Shown: piece by piece, positions 43,901 to 52,278 of the stretch
How the letters are laid out: each line of letters begins with the position of its first letter
Numbering within the stretch: the first letter of the stretch is position 1
NCBI RefSeq assembly: GCF_036013915.1
Contig: NZ_CP107899.1
Span: forward strand, 8,410,699 to 8,474,698
Direction of reading: 5' to 3'
Source of the DNA: Streptomyces sp. NBC_00464
GTDB lineage: Bacteria > Actinomycetota > Actinomycetes > Streptomycetales > Streptomycetaceae
Length of the DNA stretch: 64,000 bases
Position numbers and translations under genes: made by a program
The notes under the pieces: model-generated
Seen by the model: only the letters and a program-made list of their open reading frames with translations
Told to the model about the DNA's origin: nothing
The model's database searches: none

Positions 43901-44414
43901 GGGCGAGGGTGAAGAGCAACCCCTTCACCCCTGCCCGCTTGGCGTGCTGGGAGTCGAGGATTCGTGAGGTGACACTGCTCGGATCAGCGGCCTCGCTGGC
44001 CGCGCCGCTCTTCGTCTTGCTCTTGCCCGCCACGCCACTCGTGGCACGCGCGAGCCCGATCGGCTGCCCCTGCGGCGAGGCGAACCGCTTCGCGCCCTTG
44101 GCACCCTGAGCCGGAAGCGCTGTGGTGACCTGGGTGGGCTGCGGCAGTTTGGCCCGAGGAGCCTTCTCCGGTACCCGGGAGCCCGTGTACTGTGCACGCG
44201 GCTTGACCTTGCCGGTCTTGCTGCCTGCGACGGGCTTCTCCGACGACGGCGCCCCCGGCAGATTGCTGGCTGCGACGGATACGGGCGCCGCTACACCCTG
44301 CAGCAGGGACGCGATGAGGACGCTGGATAGCGCGAGTGATGTTCTGCGGAGCAGCCGGGCCCCGGGGGTGGCTTTCATAAGTGGCGTGTCCATCGCTGTT
44401 GGGCGCCCGGCCAC
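37917..44414 (-). CDS. RHS polymorphic toxin with SCP1.201/DddA-like deaminase tip
   Basis: A 2,165-residue secreted protein. The N-terminus (ARLLRRTSLALSSVLIASLL) is a signal peptide; GTG 44414 and ATGs 44393 and 44378 are possible starts. A beta-rich shell-forming region follows (PSVGLSYSSGAIDGRTGG), then many YD repeats (YDALGRTTKVW; YDQLGRKDSATDPDQGTTT) and the RHS core end GLTHLGAREYDADLGRFISI DPVLD. Beyond it a Pro-rich linker leads to the tip: ASDAEQKFAAVMIRDDIKKA EIYINNPAGPCRQPLGCDAV LNRVLGKRELTVHWP. D-A-E, followed by PC-x4-GC, fits the zinc-binding [HCD]xE...CxxC-like pattern of SCP1.201-family deaminases, whose member DddA deaminates cytosine in double-stranded DNA. The tip is less GC-rich than the shell, as expected for an exchanged cassette. 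Confidence 0.85.
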   Translation of the reverse strand: MAGRPTAMDTPLMKATPGARLLRRTSLALSSVLIASLLQGVAAPVSVAASNLPGAPSSEKPVAGSKTGKVKPRAQYTGSRVPEKAPRAKLPQPTQVTTALPAQGAKGAKRFASPQGQPIGLARATSGVAGKSKTKSGAASEAADPSSVTSRILDSQHAKRAGVKGLLFTLAPKVPASAGKGETPVDVSVDYSSFAQSFGGSYASRMHLVELPSCALTTPEQEKCRVAKPVAAVRDSAQQTLTASAVALQTVAPTVLAATATTEGDKGDYKATSLSPSSTWSTSLNSGDFNWSYDFQVPDVPGGMKPSVGLSYSSGAIDGRTGGTNNQGSWVGDGFDLSSGSIERRYKPCADDGVKNADGSKPGDLCWSYDNAFISFNGSGGELVPDGANAFRFKNDDGTKIVRLFDTKKENGDNDGEYWRLTTPDGTRYYFGYNHPPGWAAGKAATDSTWTVPVFGNNTDEKCHGATFAESWCQQAWRWNLDLVIDAHGNTMTYQYGKEQNSYGRNLKADDDTTYVRGGYLKNINYGLRSNDTYAKPLAQVIFDNAERCLPQTGVTCEEDTIDSKSSYWYDTPWDLNCKAASSCDSGRLSPSFWTRKRLTGIRTQVLKADGTPGKVDSWAFEHHWGKADVDYQLLLDSIQHTGESATPTIKLPKTTFTYTQLANRLDKTGDGYAPFIKDRLFTISDESGGKVSANYSEPTCNWSGLPTPETNTTRCFPQYIGGDSTDGANLQWFNKYVTTSVTKTDRTGKSPDQVTQYDYIGDAAWHYDDDDGLTKEKEKTWSQWRGYEHVRVRTGGQGGTGEMKTQQDSYFLRGMNGDRKDAAGGTKSVSVTPDADEGEAITDHEAVAGFGYKTMTFDKPGGKVLGKTISRPWYQQTAKKVRDWGTVTSNFTGISSSKTWTSLDAGAGTKWRTTATATKHDTVAGRVIEADDYGDDSTSIDNTCTRTTYAGDAATAILSMPVRVETVAKACDASVDRKKDVLSDVRSVYDGGAYGAVPTKGDVTAIATLKSHDGTKATYLEAGGTFDSYGRQLTVTDLTANVTVTDDGTPVRTARTDGRITTTAYTPATGFATQAKVTTPPAQASDATTAQTTTTDIDPARGLVAKQTDTNNNVTQYAYDALGRTTKVWAANRRNTSTPTAEFVYTVAEGKAVAVTTKSLNNTGGQITTYELFDGFLRSRQTQEPGPDGGSILTDTFYDERGLATRAFAPYYVTDAASTELFEPNNALSVETQMLVAYDGLNRAVQAQEMAGNGDEGQILSTTKTIYGGDRVTVIPPVGGTATTTLSDARGNTTELRQLHTRAATAAYDSTFYHYTPRNELDEVTDPAGNNWTYTYDQLGRKDSATDPDQGTTTTKYDDRGQVTFVQGSRTDVPGLAYVYDNLGRQTEVREKSATGTLRTKQVYDTVTGAKGQLAESTRYVNGQPYTSKITQYDELYRPTRTAVVIPAVEGALQGTYQTGTTFQTSGLIASFAYSAAGSLPGGSVNYTYDNATLRPETVYGEGMTSRVSSYSNTGKPLQFQMGLSGGSKITEVTNSYEPGTQRLATSRVDRTGQSGSDRYAVYAYDEAGNVRSVSDATTTGTDNQCFTYDYLGRLTEAWAQPVDTCVATPAADKTGGPAPYWQSFTYDKAGNRATQTQHDIAGDAAKDVKDTYSYPTPGSPHAHRLTSRTVTGPAGSSTDNYTYDASGNTITRPGQSLTWDVEGHLETVTKSGKTTSYLYDASGNRLIGRTPTETTLYLGNTEVTLPTGATKAKATRYFDLGGGQTAIRNDDGTFAFTIADHHGTGELAIQATDLAITQRRSLPFGGERGPAPATWPGTKGFVGGTNDTKTTGLTHLGAREYDADLGRFISIDPVLDVADPQQMNGYTYSNNNPATFSDPTGLYLDDGTGHSMNRTGKQRKDLGKPIGGTGPNGCYYTCHQSSSGTTPSPSPGAAPSPEPPTGPGITDLPLRLVQPVARVVYRLFKSALLMDPPEPQLMCTVDGRCDYLTPSDQVIPWTPGGPSRLLAGARAGEEAFSVTQTLKALKDAIKRNVYKAGGPTNGLGITSKGSIYSVQSGNKVLDKKLIDILNGRLQQLGITKGASTSARASDAEQKFAAVMIRDDIKKAEIYINNPAGPCRQPLGCDAVLNRVLGKRELTVHWPNARGGFNEWTYGNGKVGMGGR

Positions 44415-44465
44415 CTATGTGAGCCGAGCGCAGAAGATGAAGTGAAAATCCGCAAGAGCGCTGGT

Positions 44466-44509
44466 CGTATTGGGTGGGCGGGCCCGCGTGGGCCCGCCCA
44501 CCCGATACG
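44466..44509. terminator. Terminator of the LamG gene
   Basis: A 14-bp perfect stem (44472-44485 with 44490-44503, loop GCGT) is extended by a T-G pair and five more pairs. It follows the stop of the minus-strand LamG gene by seven bases. Confidence 0.85.
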
Positions 44510-44516
44510 AGAGACT

Positions 44517-47500
44517 TCAGAAGCGGTTACCGCTGGGAACCTCGGTCGGGATGTCGAAGAGGGTTCCGTTCAGCTGCTGGACCTGGCTGTCGTCCAGGGC
44601 ACCCTGGAACGCCCACACATCGTCCACCGAGCCAGCGAAGTAGCTGCCGGGCAGGTCTTCCTTCGCCCGGCCGATTTGCACGGACTTCGCAGCCTTGAAG
44701 CTGAGCGCGTCCTCTGCCAAGGACCCGGGGATCTCACAAGCAGGTTCGCCTGCCCCCTCGTCGCTGTCCGCACCACTGCAGACCGCGGTCTGGATCTGGC
44801 CGTTGACGTACAGGCGGAGCTCCTTGGCGAACCCGTCATACACCACTGCCAGGTGATTCCAGCTGGTGACATCGTTGAACGCGGTGTTGCTCACGGCAGT
44901 CACCGTGGCCCCCGTGGTGCTGTCCTTGTCCGGAACGGACAACACCCAACTGCCGAGCCCCTCAGGATTCTTCGGATCAGGTTGGAAACGGACCTCGAAC
45001 GAGCTGCGGTTTGTGCCCTCGGCACTCATCACGACCATGCTGTGGTCAGGCACTGCTGCCGCCTGAGCCCAAGCCGTCATGGTGAAGCTCACCCCCGTAT
45101 CGACGGGCATCGTCGAGGTTGCCGCGTAAGCACTCTCACCATCGAGTTCCAGGCCGCTGTTGTCGATCTGCCCCGACCCCAGCCGCGCAGATCCGTACAG
45201 ACTCATGGGCCTGTTCTCCGGCGTCGCATCGGCCACCGTCGGCGGGAGGGTGCTCGTTGCCTCTTCGAACTGCCAGCGCCCCTCGATCACCGGGCTCTGA
45301 CGGAACATCTGCTGGACTTCTTCAGCAGAGACCGGCCGGTCGTACAGACGCACGTCATCGATCTGCCCGGGGAAGTACTCGATGAGCCTGCCGCCGTCGA
45401 CGCTCAGTGCTCCGACCTGGACGTTCCCACCAGCGTAGAAGGGCTCGGCCGGGGCAGCGACGCTGCCGGCCTTGGCACCGTTGACGTACAGAGTCAGCGT
45501 CTGCGCTACCTGGTCGTGGACCCCGACCAGGTGTACCCAGTCACCGGCGTAGGCCTTGGCCCCCTCCGGTTGAAGAGCAGCGATCTGGGAGGCGCCCACC
45601 GCATCGTCCGAGAACTGCTTGAAGCCCCATCGGTTGTAGGTGTTGGAGTAGTACAGCTCGTAGCCGGGCCGGTTGGTGCCCAACTGCGCCACGACTGTGG
45701 CCGCCCCGTCGGGAAGACGGTCGAGCTTTGCCCACGCCGATACGGTGAAGGGGCGCTGGGTGTCGGTGTGCGGGGCGGCGGTGCGGGCGTAGCCCGTCGT
45801 GCCATCCAGCTGCAGGGCGTGGCCGGCGAGGCCTGCGGCTCCGAGCTGGGCACCGCCGTTGAGCGCCAGTGGCTGGGTATCGGCGTGTCCGACCACCTCG
45901 GTCGTCTTTTTGGCCTCGGTCTCGTTTTCGGCCTTGGGCTGATATTCGGGCTCGTCCAGCGGGAAGACCGTACGGGCCGTTCGGCCGTTGCCTATGGGCT
46001 CGAGCCGGTACAGGTTTGCCACTTCCGCGGCGCTGATCGGCTTGTCGAAGATGCGCAGTTCATCGATGGTGCCGGGAAAGAACGACTTCAGGACGCCGTC
46101 GTACTTGCCGGCACCGATCTGCAGCCCGCGGCGTGCATCCCACGCCGTCGTGTACGGGGTGGAGCCGGCCAGCGTGCCATTGACATACAGAGACAGCGCC
46201 TTGTCCACGCCGCTGTAGATCCCGACAAGGTGCGTCCACTCACCAACGGCCACGCCGCCTGGGTCAGGTGCCATTGCTCTGATGATGGAAGCGTTCGGCG
46301 TGTCCGAGGAGAACTGATTGAAGACCCACCGCGTCTTTTCCGCGGAGTAGTAGAGCTCGAATCCTGGTGCATAGTTGCCGGGCTGCGCTGCGATGATCGC
46401 AGCGTTGTCGGGAATCTTGTCAAGTTTGACCCAGGCCGAGACGCTGAAGCCGTTCGCCGTGTTGATGGTCGGGATATCGGTTGCCGCATATCCGGTCGCG
46501 CCGTCGAGGTGGAGGGCGGTTCCCTTCTTGCCCTCCACCTCGGGGGTCGCCCCACCGTGGAGAGTGGCGACGCGGGCACCGGAGCTGCCTTCGGCCTGGC
46601 CTGCCGCGGCGTCGTCGTCCATCTCCCACATAGCCCTCTCGGGCTGGCCGGCACTTACCTTGAATTGGTACGTATAAGGAGCGCTGGCACGGCCCGATCC
46701 GTCGATCGCCTGGGCCATGATGAAGTTCACTCCCACCTTGGACGGCAGTAGTTTGATCGACTTTGCCGCCCCAGCTGATGTGGCCACTGTGTTCTTCGGG
46801 GACGGGTCGGTATTGATGCCGTACCAGTACTTGGTGACATCAGAGTCCGAGCCCTTGAGCTGGAACGTTCCGTACTTGCCTACGCCGTCGAACCAGGGAT
46901 CGTCTTCGCCACGTATTGACTCGGGATAGTCGGACGACGTGATGGTCGGAGTCGCAGGAGCTGCCGCGTCGTATGTGAAGTAGCAGCTGGTGGCGCTGCC
47001 TGCGTTGGACCAGGGTGAGTACTGCGCCCCGTCGTAGGTCCGCACATACCAGTTGATCTGTGTCCCGTCCTTGGGCAATACGGACGCAGGCAGGGAGATA
47101 TAGAACTGCGAGCCCGATGCTTTGAAAGTGGTCAGTGCGGGCTTCCACCGTGCGATGAGACCCTTACCGTCCTTAGTATCCCAGCCTGCCCGGAACTGAA
47201 CGGCAACCTTGTCACCGTCAGGGTCGGTGACACCATTGGCGTAGATCACTCCGAGAGTGCGCACCATCGGCGGCGACGCGCTCGGACTCTTGCACGCCCC
47301 GCCATACTGCATCGTCAACTGCGACATCTTGACCTGGGCCGGCGGCCGGTTGTACTTCACCCGCAGAAACGCCTTGTTTGAAAACCGCTTCCACGCGTAC
47401 CCGTCCGACTCGCTTGCCGCACGTAGCCCGAACGTCATCGTCGACGACCCGGCGTTGGCGATCTCCTGGACCGCGGACTTCACATCGAACTCTGCATCCT

Positions 47501-48845
47501 TCGCTGAGCAACCGTCGTACCCGTACGCAAAAGACGAAGATTTCAGTTGCTTAATCCAGAAACCAGCCGCATTCTGTGAGTTCCATGTGGTCGCGGACGA
47601 TATGTCTTTCGTGCGCCACAGCTCGACGCTCCGGGCGGAACAGGAAGCAGACCACGTGTTACGCACGACGAACTCTGCGGAAAGGATCGTCTTGCCCGCG
47701 AACTTGGACGTGGGAATCCGGTACAAAAGCCGCTTAGTATCGTTCGGCTGGCAATAGGCCCAGTTGCAGTAACCCATCCCCGCAGTGGACTCGCCGTTGA
47801 ACTTCCACTGCGGGGACGACGCCCAGTACTTCGACGCCATCGTCCACCCCGAGGCCAGCGGCGTATCGAACTGGGGATCGATGAACACCGGATACGCCGT
47901 GTCCGCCCCACGAAGAACGTCCGAGTCCGGCGTCAGTACCAGCTCGTCACCCTCGGCCGGAACAGCCACCTCGACCTGGGCCAGCTTCCCTGACTCGGTC
48001 GCACCCGGCTCCTCGCCCGCAGCAGGCGAAGCCGCTGCCAATGCCCGCGACGCGGAACCACTCGCGGCCGCGCCCTCACCGGGAACACTCGAGTCCCACA
48101 TCATCGGCCTCGGCGCCTCGAAAACCGTCCCGCCGGCACCCTCGTCCACCGCCCGCACGCCACCCTCACTCGTGCGGACGACATCGAGCCCCTGCGCATC
48201 CAGCTTCAGCCGAACCTCCGAGAGCCGAGGATCGGCAGCCGCCTCCGCCGAGTTGACCACAAGCAACTGCGTGTAGCCGGTCTCCTGCGCCTCCATGCGC
48301 AGATCCACCCCAGGAAGCACATCCTGATACGTAGCGAGCGCACCACTGAGAACCGGCTTCGGCAGCACACCGGGCCAGGTCAGCGACAGCTCACGGCCAG
48401 CCTTCGTCATCCGCACCAACGGCGCATCGCCACCACCGGAGAACTCAAGCCCCACCGCAGCCGCCTTCGGCGCAACCGTTCCCTTCTCGGTCACTGCCAG
48501 GTCGGTGTCCACCGGCTTCCACCGACCATCCACCCGGGTCCGGACCGGCCGCAGATACTCACGCGCTTCCAAGCCGCCGTCAGTGGTCGCGAAGACATCA
48601 CTGGTCTCGCTGCGCATCGATGTCACCTCAACGGGGACGCCCGTTCGCCGGGCTTTCGCCTGGGCGGCTTCGACGCTCGCCTCGCCCGATGAGGTGGGCT
48701 CACCCTCCTCCTGGAGCGCAGCGGCCTGGCCGGCAGGGGGAGGTGCTGCGAAAGCAGTGTCCGGCCCCAGACCAGCAATCACCGCCAGACCCAAGACACC
48801 CGTCAACACCCCAGTACTGCCGCGCGATCGGATACGCGCCCACAT
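44517..48845 (-). CDS. Large secreted protein with three LamG domains (RHS-associated)
   Basis: A 1,442-residue exoprotein: signal peptide (GVLTGVLGLAVIAGLGPDTA-FAAPP), an N-terminal DNRLRE-type beta region (KFAGKTILSAEFVVRNTWSA; SSATTWNSQNAAGFW), Ig-like linkers, and three concanavalin/LamG repeats with FSVSAWVKLDKIPDNAAIIA, FTVSAWAKLDRLPDGAATVV and FTMTAWAQAAAVPDHSMVVM. Each ends with an IDELRIFDKPISAAEV-like or IDDVRLYDRPVSAEEV-like segment. It lies directly upstream of the RHS toxin gene on the same strand, separated by a terminator, and may help export or display the toxin. The short relative at 31144-33228 shares the last domains. Confidence 0.85.
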   Translation of the reverse strand: MWARIRSRGSTGVLTGVLGLAVIAGLGPDTAFAAPPPAGQAAALQEEGEPTSSGEASVEAAQAKARRTGVPVEVTSMRSETSDVFATTDGGLEAREYLRPVRTRVDGRWKPVDTDLAVTEKGTVAPKAAAVGLEFSGGGDAPLVRMTKAGRELSLTWPGVLPKPVLSGALATYQDVLPGVDLRMEAQETGYTQLLVVNSAEAAADPRLSEVRLKLDAQGLDVVRTSEGGVRAVDEGAGGTVFEAPRPMMWDSSVPGEGAAASGSASRALAAASPAAGEEPGATESGKLAQVEVAVPAEGDELVLTPDSDVLRGADTAYPVFIDPQFDTPLASGWTMASKYWASSPQWKFNGESTAGMGYCNWAYCQPNDTKRLLYRIPTSKFAGKTILSAEFVVRNTWSASCSARSVELWRTKDISSATTWNSQNAAGFWIKQLKSSSFAYGYDGCSAKDAEFDVKSAVQEIANAGSSTMTFGLRAASESDGYAWKRFSNKAFLRVKYNRPPAQVKMSQLTMQYGGACKSPSASPPMVRTLGVIYANGVTDPDGDKVAVQFRAGWDTKDGKGLIARWKPALTTFKASGSQFYISLPASVLPKDGTQINWYVRTYDGAQYSPWSNAGSATSCYFTYDAAAPATPTITSSDYPESIRGEDDPWFDGVGKYGTFQLKGSDSDVTKYWYGINTDPSPKNTVATSAGAAKSIKLLPSKVGVNFIMAQAIDGSGRASAPYTYQFKVSAGQPERAMWEMDDDAAAGQAEGSSGARVATLHGGATPEVEGKKGTALHLDGATGYAATDIPTINTANGFSVSAWVKLDKIPDNAAIIAAQPGNYAPGFELYYSAEKTRWVFNQFSSDTPNASIIRAMAPDPGGVAVGEWTHLVGIYSGVDKALSLYVNGTLAGSTPYTTAWDARRGLQIGAGKYDGVLKSFFPGTIDELRIFDKPISAAEVANLYRLEPIGNGRTARTVFPLDEPEYQPKAENETEAKKTTEVVGHADTQPLALNGGAQLGAAGLAGHALQLDGTTGYARTAAPHTDTQRPFTVSAWAKLDRLPDGAATVVAQLGTNRPGYELYYSNTYNRWGFKQFSDDAVGASQIAALQPEGAKAYAGDWVHLVGVHDQVAQTLTLYVNGAKAGSVAAPAEPFYAGGNVQVGALSVDGGRLIEYFPGQIDDVRLYDRPVSAEEVQQMFRQSPVIEGRWQFEEATSTLPPTVADATPENRPMSLYGSARLGSGQIDNSGLELDGESAYAATSTMPVDTGVSFTMTAWAQAAAVPDHSMVVMSAEGTNRSSFEVRFQPDPKNPEGLGSWVLSVPDKDSTTGATVTAVSNTAFNDVTSWNHLAVVYDGFAKELRLYVNGQIQTAVCSGADSDEGAGEPACEIPGSLAEDALSFKAAKSVQIGRAKEDLPGSYFAGSVDDVWAFQGALDDSQVQQLNGTLFDIPTEVPSGNRF

Positions 48846-49048
48846 AGCCCCACCCTAGAAAAGTCACATTGTGAGAATTCCCTGAAGATGGGAACCAGGT
48901 GTGACCCTAGGCAGGGAAATCACAGACAGGCAGAGGAAGGATCTTGGGCGCACAACCCAAAACGCCCTTCTCGTCTGTGTTTCGCGTCACGGTTGTACAT
49001 GGTTAGCCCTTTATTTAGTCAAATATTGTATGGGGCATCAGATTCCAT

Positions 49049-49526
49049 TGGCTTCCTTCAGGCCTCGGCGTTCGTGACCACCCTCATGACTCAGATCACC
49101 CGCTTCCAGGGCACACCCGACAACGTTGCCGAAGCCGTCGCCGCCCGCGTGGCACGCTCCCGGTTCCTCTACGAGGGCGGCCACCGCTACGTCGTCCTCA
49201 TGGAGGAATCCGTCCTGCGCTTCCGCACCGCCGACCCTGAGGCGATGCGCGGGCAGCTGCGCCACCTCCTGGCGGTGATGCAGCTCGCTTTTGTTTCGTT
49301 GGGGATTATCCCGTTCACCGCGCAGCGCACCGTGTGGCCGCTCAAGGCGTTCTACGTCCATGACGGCACCATGGCCGTGGTGGAGACGCTGACAGCGGAG
49401 ATCAAGGTGACGCAGCCGCGCGAGCTCGCCGACTACGCGAAGGCGTTCGCCGGCCTCGCGGAGATGGCGGTCTACGGGGACACGGCCCGAGCGCTCATCC
49501 GGGCCGCGATCGACGCCTTGGAGTGA
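49049..49526 (+). pseudogene. DUF5753 C-terminal part of an XRE regulator
   Basis: Reads GFLQASAFVTTLMTQITRFQ, GTPDNVAEAVAARVARSRFL, LMEESVLRFRTADPEAMRGQ and AVVETLTAEIKVTQPRELAD, the DUF5753 sensor domain typical of Streptomyces helix-turn-helix regulators. The N-terminal XRE DNA-binding domain is missing and upstream sequence is unrelated, so this is a 5'-truncated gene. An in-frame ATG at 48999 could still give a product. Confidence 0.7.
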
Positions 49527-49844
49527 ACTTCCGCAATTCTCCGCAACTTCGTTGAGTGCGCGGACCGTGCGTGCGTAGCGTCGACGGCACCGACGGACCA
49601 CCAGCCGGAGAGGCGGGGCCCCTTGCGCGCACACCCCGAGAGCACCGCCCCGGCCCTGGAGGGCCGCGGACTCCAGTCGCCTGCCTACGGCGTCCCCTCC
49701 CCAGCCCTGCTCGCCCGCGCGGACCGCGGCTTCGCCAGGTTCCTCGGTCAGCACGACGAGGACCAGAAGGACGGAGATGGCGGCGAGGACCCAGCGTTGA
49801 TCGCCGGCCACCCGCACCCGACGCTCCCGGCAGCGAGGACCGCC

Positions 49845-50220
49845 ATGCACACCAGCACACTCACGGTCCTGCACGACCCCGACGGACTGATCGAAGCAGA
49901 GCTCCCCCAGACCGCGCACCATACGAGTGCCTCATCAAAGCCGTCCTCGCGTGGGCCGGCTCGGACACACTCACGACCGCGAATACGAGCAGATCGCCTC
50001 CAGCTGACCGGTCACGCCCGCGCGTCGCCTCCGACGTCCGCCGCCGCGCCGACCAGCTCCCGATGGACAGCGGACCCAAGGCGCTCGCCGACGTCATCCT
50101 GCGCGAGACGGAAGACCAGCTTTTCGTAAAACTGGAGGGCAACGTGCGCTGCGTCCAGAACCGCGCCCGGATGGTGCGCGCCCTCTACGAACGCCTCGAC
50201 CGCCTCACGGAGACCACGCC
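49845..50220 (+). pseudogene. DUF6415-type gene with frameshifts
   Basis: Pieces in different frames line up as one protein: MHTSTLTVLHDPDGLIEAEL, CLIKAVLAW, THDREYEQIAS, QLTGHAR-like, then DVRRRADQLPMDSGPKALAD VILRETEDQLFVKLEGNVRC VQNRARMVRALYERLDRLTE. This fits DUF6415 proteins. At least two shifts occur between about 49925 and 50020. Confidence 0.55.
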
Positions 50221-50234
50221 ACCAGGAGGATCCA

Positions 50235-50624
50235 GTGCCCTACCCGCAACTGCTCACCCCCGAGGAGAAGCTCGCCGACGCGAAGAGGCTGTTGAGCCTC
50301 CCGCGTATCGTCGTGATCTGCGGCTCCACCCGCTTCATGACCGAGATGACCGAGGCCGATCTGCGGGAAACCAAAGCCGGAAAGGTCGTCGTCAAACCAG
50401 GCTGTGACATGAAGTCGCCGCACGAACTCTGGTCCGACCCTGTCGAGGCCGAGGCGCTGAAGGTTCGACTCGACGATCTGCACCGAGCGAAGATCCGGCT
50501 CGCTGATGAGGTGCTCGTAGTCGGCGACTACATCGGAGACAGCACCCGAGCCGAAATCGCCTACGCCCGGTCGCTGGGCAAACCCGTGCGGTTCACACAC
50601 CCCGAAGTCGACCCTGAAGCCTGA
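50235..50624 (+). CDS. Nucleoside 2-deoxyribosyltransferase-like protein
   Basis: A 129-residue protein with GTG 50235 behind AGGAGG. It has IVVICGSTRFMTEMTEADLR near the N-terminus and LADEVLVVGDYIGDSTRAEI with AYARSLGKPV near the C-terminus, the substrate-binding and (D/S)xxxE features of the NDT-like fold. Such genes occur in actinobacterial phages and plasmids and are thought to act on nucleosides or nucleotide-like molecules. The precise substrate is not evident. Confidence 0.7.
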   Translation: MPYPQLLTPEEKLADAKRLLSLPRIVVICGSTRFMTEMTEADLRETKAGKVVVKPGCDMKSPHELWSDPVEAEALKVRLDDLHRAKIRLADEVLVVGDYIGDSTRAEIAYARSLGKPVRFTHPEVDPEA

Positions 50625-50748
50625 CCGCCCGCTGCCACCTCGACAACCAGGGCCGGCAGCCCGCCGCCTGACCGTCTCGCGGTGGCTTGACCGCCGCCCA
50701 CCCCAGGCCGCACATGTGTGAGTGGCCCGGCAGAGAAACGGTCGGATG

Positions 50749-52173
50749 TCAGAGCATGGTGAGCTGCTCATGCTCGGGCATGTCGAAGTGCGTGATCCGT
50801 CCTTCGTGCCCCATCTCCTGCAGCTCCCTGGCTTCCTGGGCGCTGCGGACCAGGGCGTGTTCTTCCCTCGTCCGGGACGAGGTTGCCAGCAGGGAGGGGC
50901 ATGGGCGCACGATTCCGTACAGGGAACGGCGTCGTCTGTCCTGCGTGTACAGCGGTACTCCGCAGGCGTACACCGGGTCCATCAGCAGCTTCTCGGGGAT
51001 CTGCACCCACAGCTTCTCCTCGCGCCGGGCCCGCTCGGCCACCGCTGCGAACAACTCCGCGATCTGCTGCTTCGACAGCCTGGCCCACCACGCGTTCGCC
51101 GCCTCCACAGCCTGACGCTCCCGCTCCTCCCGCTCGGCCTGCTCCCGAGCGAGACGCTGCGCCTCCGCGGCCTTCTCCTGGGCACGACGGGCTTCCTCCT
51201 CGGCCCACCGTCGGCGCCACGCCTCCATACGGATACGGGACTCTTCCTCCTGCTGCTTATTCCGTCGAGCGGTTTCCTCCGCCTTCCGGATCCGTTCCTT
51301 CTCCTCCAGCTCCTTCCGCTGGCGTTCGGCGGCCTCCTCCCGCAGGCGCTGGCGCTCCTCGCGTTCCTCTTTTGCCGCTTCCTGGCCCTGCCGCATCAGC
51401 TCGTGCCGCGTCTGGCCGTCGGCCGACTGCAGGGATGTCCACCACCGGCCCCGACGGAACCGCAGCCGCTCGCCGTCGACCACACGAGGCACCTTGCGGT
51501 AGCGCGGATAGCTCTCCACGGACACGAGTTGCCCTTGGAGCACCCAGCGGACGAACTGCTGCAGCTGCTCTTCGCGGAAGACCCAGCTGCCGGCGGCGTA
51601 GTCGAACCCGGCGACACCGTCGTCCACCACCCAGACCTGTCCCCGGTCCTCCGGCGCGCGTACCCGTACCGCGGGCACTGCGCTGATCCACTGCGGCGGC
51701 TTCTTGTTCGGGGACACCCAGCACACCAGGATCCCCTCGGCCCGGTAGCGCTCGGTGCGCTCGTGGATGTCGTCGATGGTGATGGGGGACAGCTGGGCCT
51801 CCCAGGCCATGCGCTGGATTCCATCAGTGGAGGTGGCCATGACGTCCGCGCGCCACGAGCCGTCCGCGGCCGGCACTTCTAGTTCGGCGAACCATCCGGC
51901 GTCCCGGATCGCGGTCGCCATCTCCAGCTTGAGCATGTGGTGCTCCCGCGACTCGTTCGACAACTCGCAGGAAGGCGGCCGGCCAGGGTCGTGGGCGAAG
52001 AACCGGAACCCGTAGCGGGAGACCTTGGCGTGCAGGCCCCATTCACACTCCGGGCAGGTAAGCGGCGGGCGGGGTCGGACTTTGTGGACCTGGGACCAGT
52101 CCAGCTTGTGGCCCAGGTCGGCCAGGGTGGCATCGAGGCGGCCGTGGTCGGCATGCAGCGCGGTGAAAGGCAT
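50749..52173 (-). CDS. CoiA-like nuclease-fold protein, copy 1
   Basis: A 474-residue protein. ATG 52173 (MPFTALHADHGRLD) is preferred since AGGAG stands at a proper distance, whereas the upstream ATG (MRF) is too close. An N-terminal CxxC module (LTCPECEWGLHAKVSRYGFR FFAHD) is followed by a restriction-endonuclease-like core: HHMLKLEMATAIRDAGWFAE, then SWRADVMATS and MAWEAQLSPI (D...ExQ). A long charged coiled coil (EEREERQRLREEAAERQRKE...) precedes a C-terminal globular part. This is the CoiA family layout; CoiA promotes recombination during DNA uptake in Gram-positives, but here a conflict or DNA-repair role is as likely. Confidence 0.75.
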   Translation of the reverse strand: MPFTALHADHGRLDATLADLGHKLDWSQVHKVRPRPPLTCPECEWGLHAKVSRYGFRFFAHDPGRPPSCELSNESREHHMLKLEMATAIRDAGWFAELEVPAADGSWRADVMATSTDGIQRMAWEAQLSPITIDDIHERTERYRAEGILVCWVSPNKKPPQWISAVPAVRVRAPEDRGQVWVVDDGVAGFDYAAGSWVFREEQLQQFVRWVLQGQLVSVESYPRYRKVPRVVDGERLRFRRGRWWTSLQSADGQTRHELMRQGQEAAKEEREERQRLREEAAERQRKELEEKERIRKAEETARRNKQQEEESRIRMEAWRRRWAEEEARRAQEKAAEAQRLAREQAEREERERQAVEAANAWWARLSKQQIAELFAAVAERARREEKLWVQIPEKLLMDPVYACGVPLYTQDRRRRSLYGIVRPCPSLLATSSRTREEHALVRSAQEARELQEMGHEGRITHFDMPEHEQLTML

Positions 52174-52212
52174 GAATCGCATCTCCTGGCGCCGGCGTAA
52201 TTCGCGACGTAT

Positions 52213-52247
52213 CTGACGGGACAGGGAATACCAGGTGCCACTGACAA
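52213..52247. promoter_or_regulatory. Conserved upstream box of CoiA-like copy 1
   Basis: A 35-bp segment matches the one before copy 2 (53780-53814) at 29 positions, with identical length and nearly identical distance to the ATG. On the minus strand it begins TTGTCAGTG, a possible -35 element. Conservation outside the coding region suggests a promoter or shared regulator site. Confidence 0.5.
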
Positions 52248-52278
52248 CCGGCCCACGGTGCAGGACCGGCCCGCGTCC

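Noticed and set aside
44442..46751. 769-codon plus-strand frame opposite the LamG gene
   Set aside because: Antisense shadow of a secreted protein with clear domains on the minus strand.
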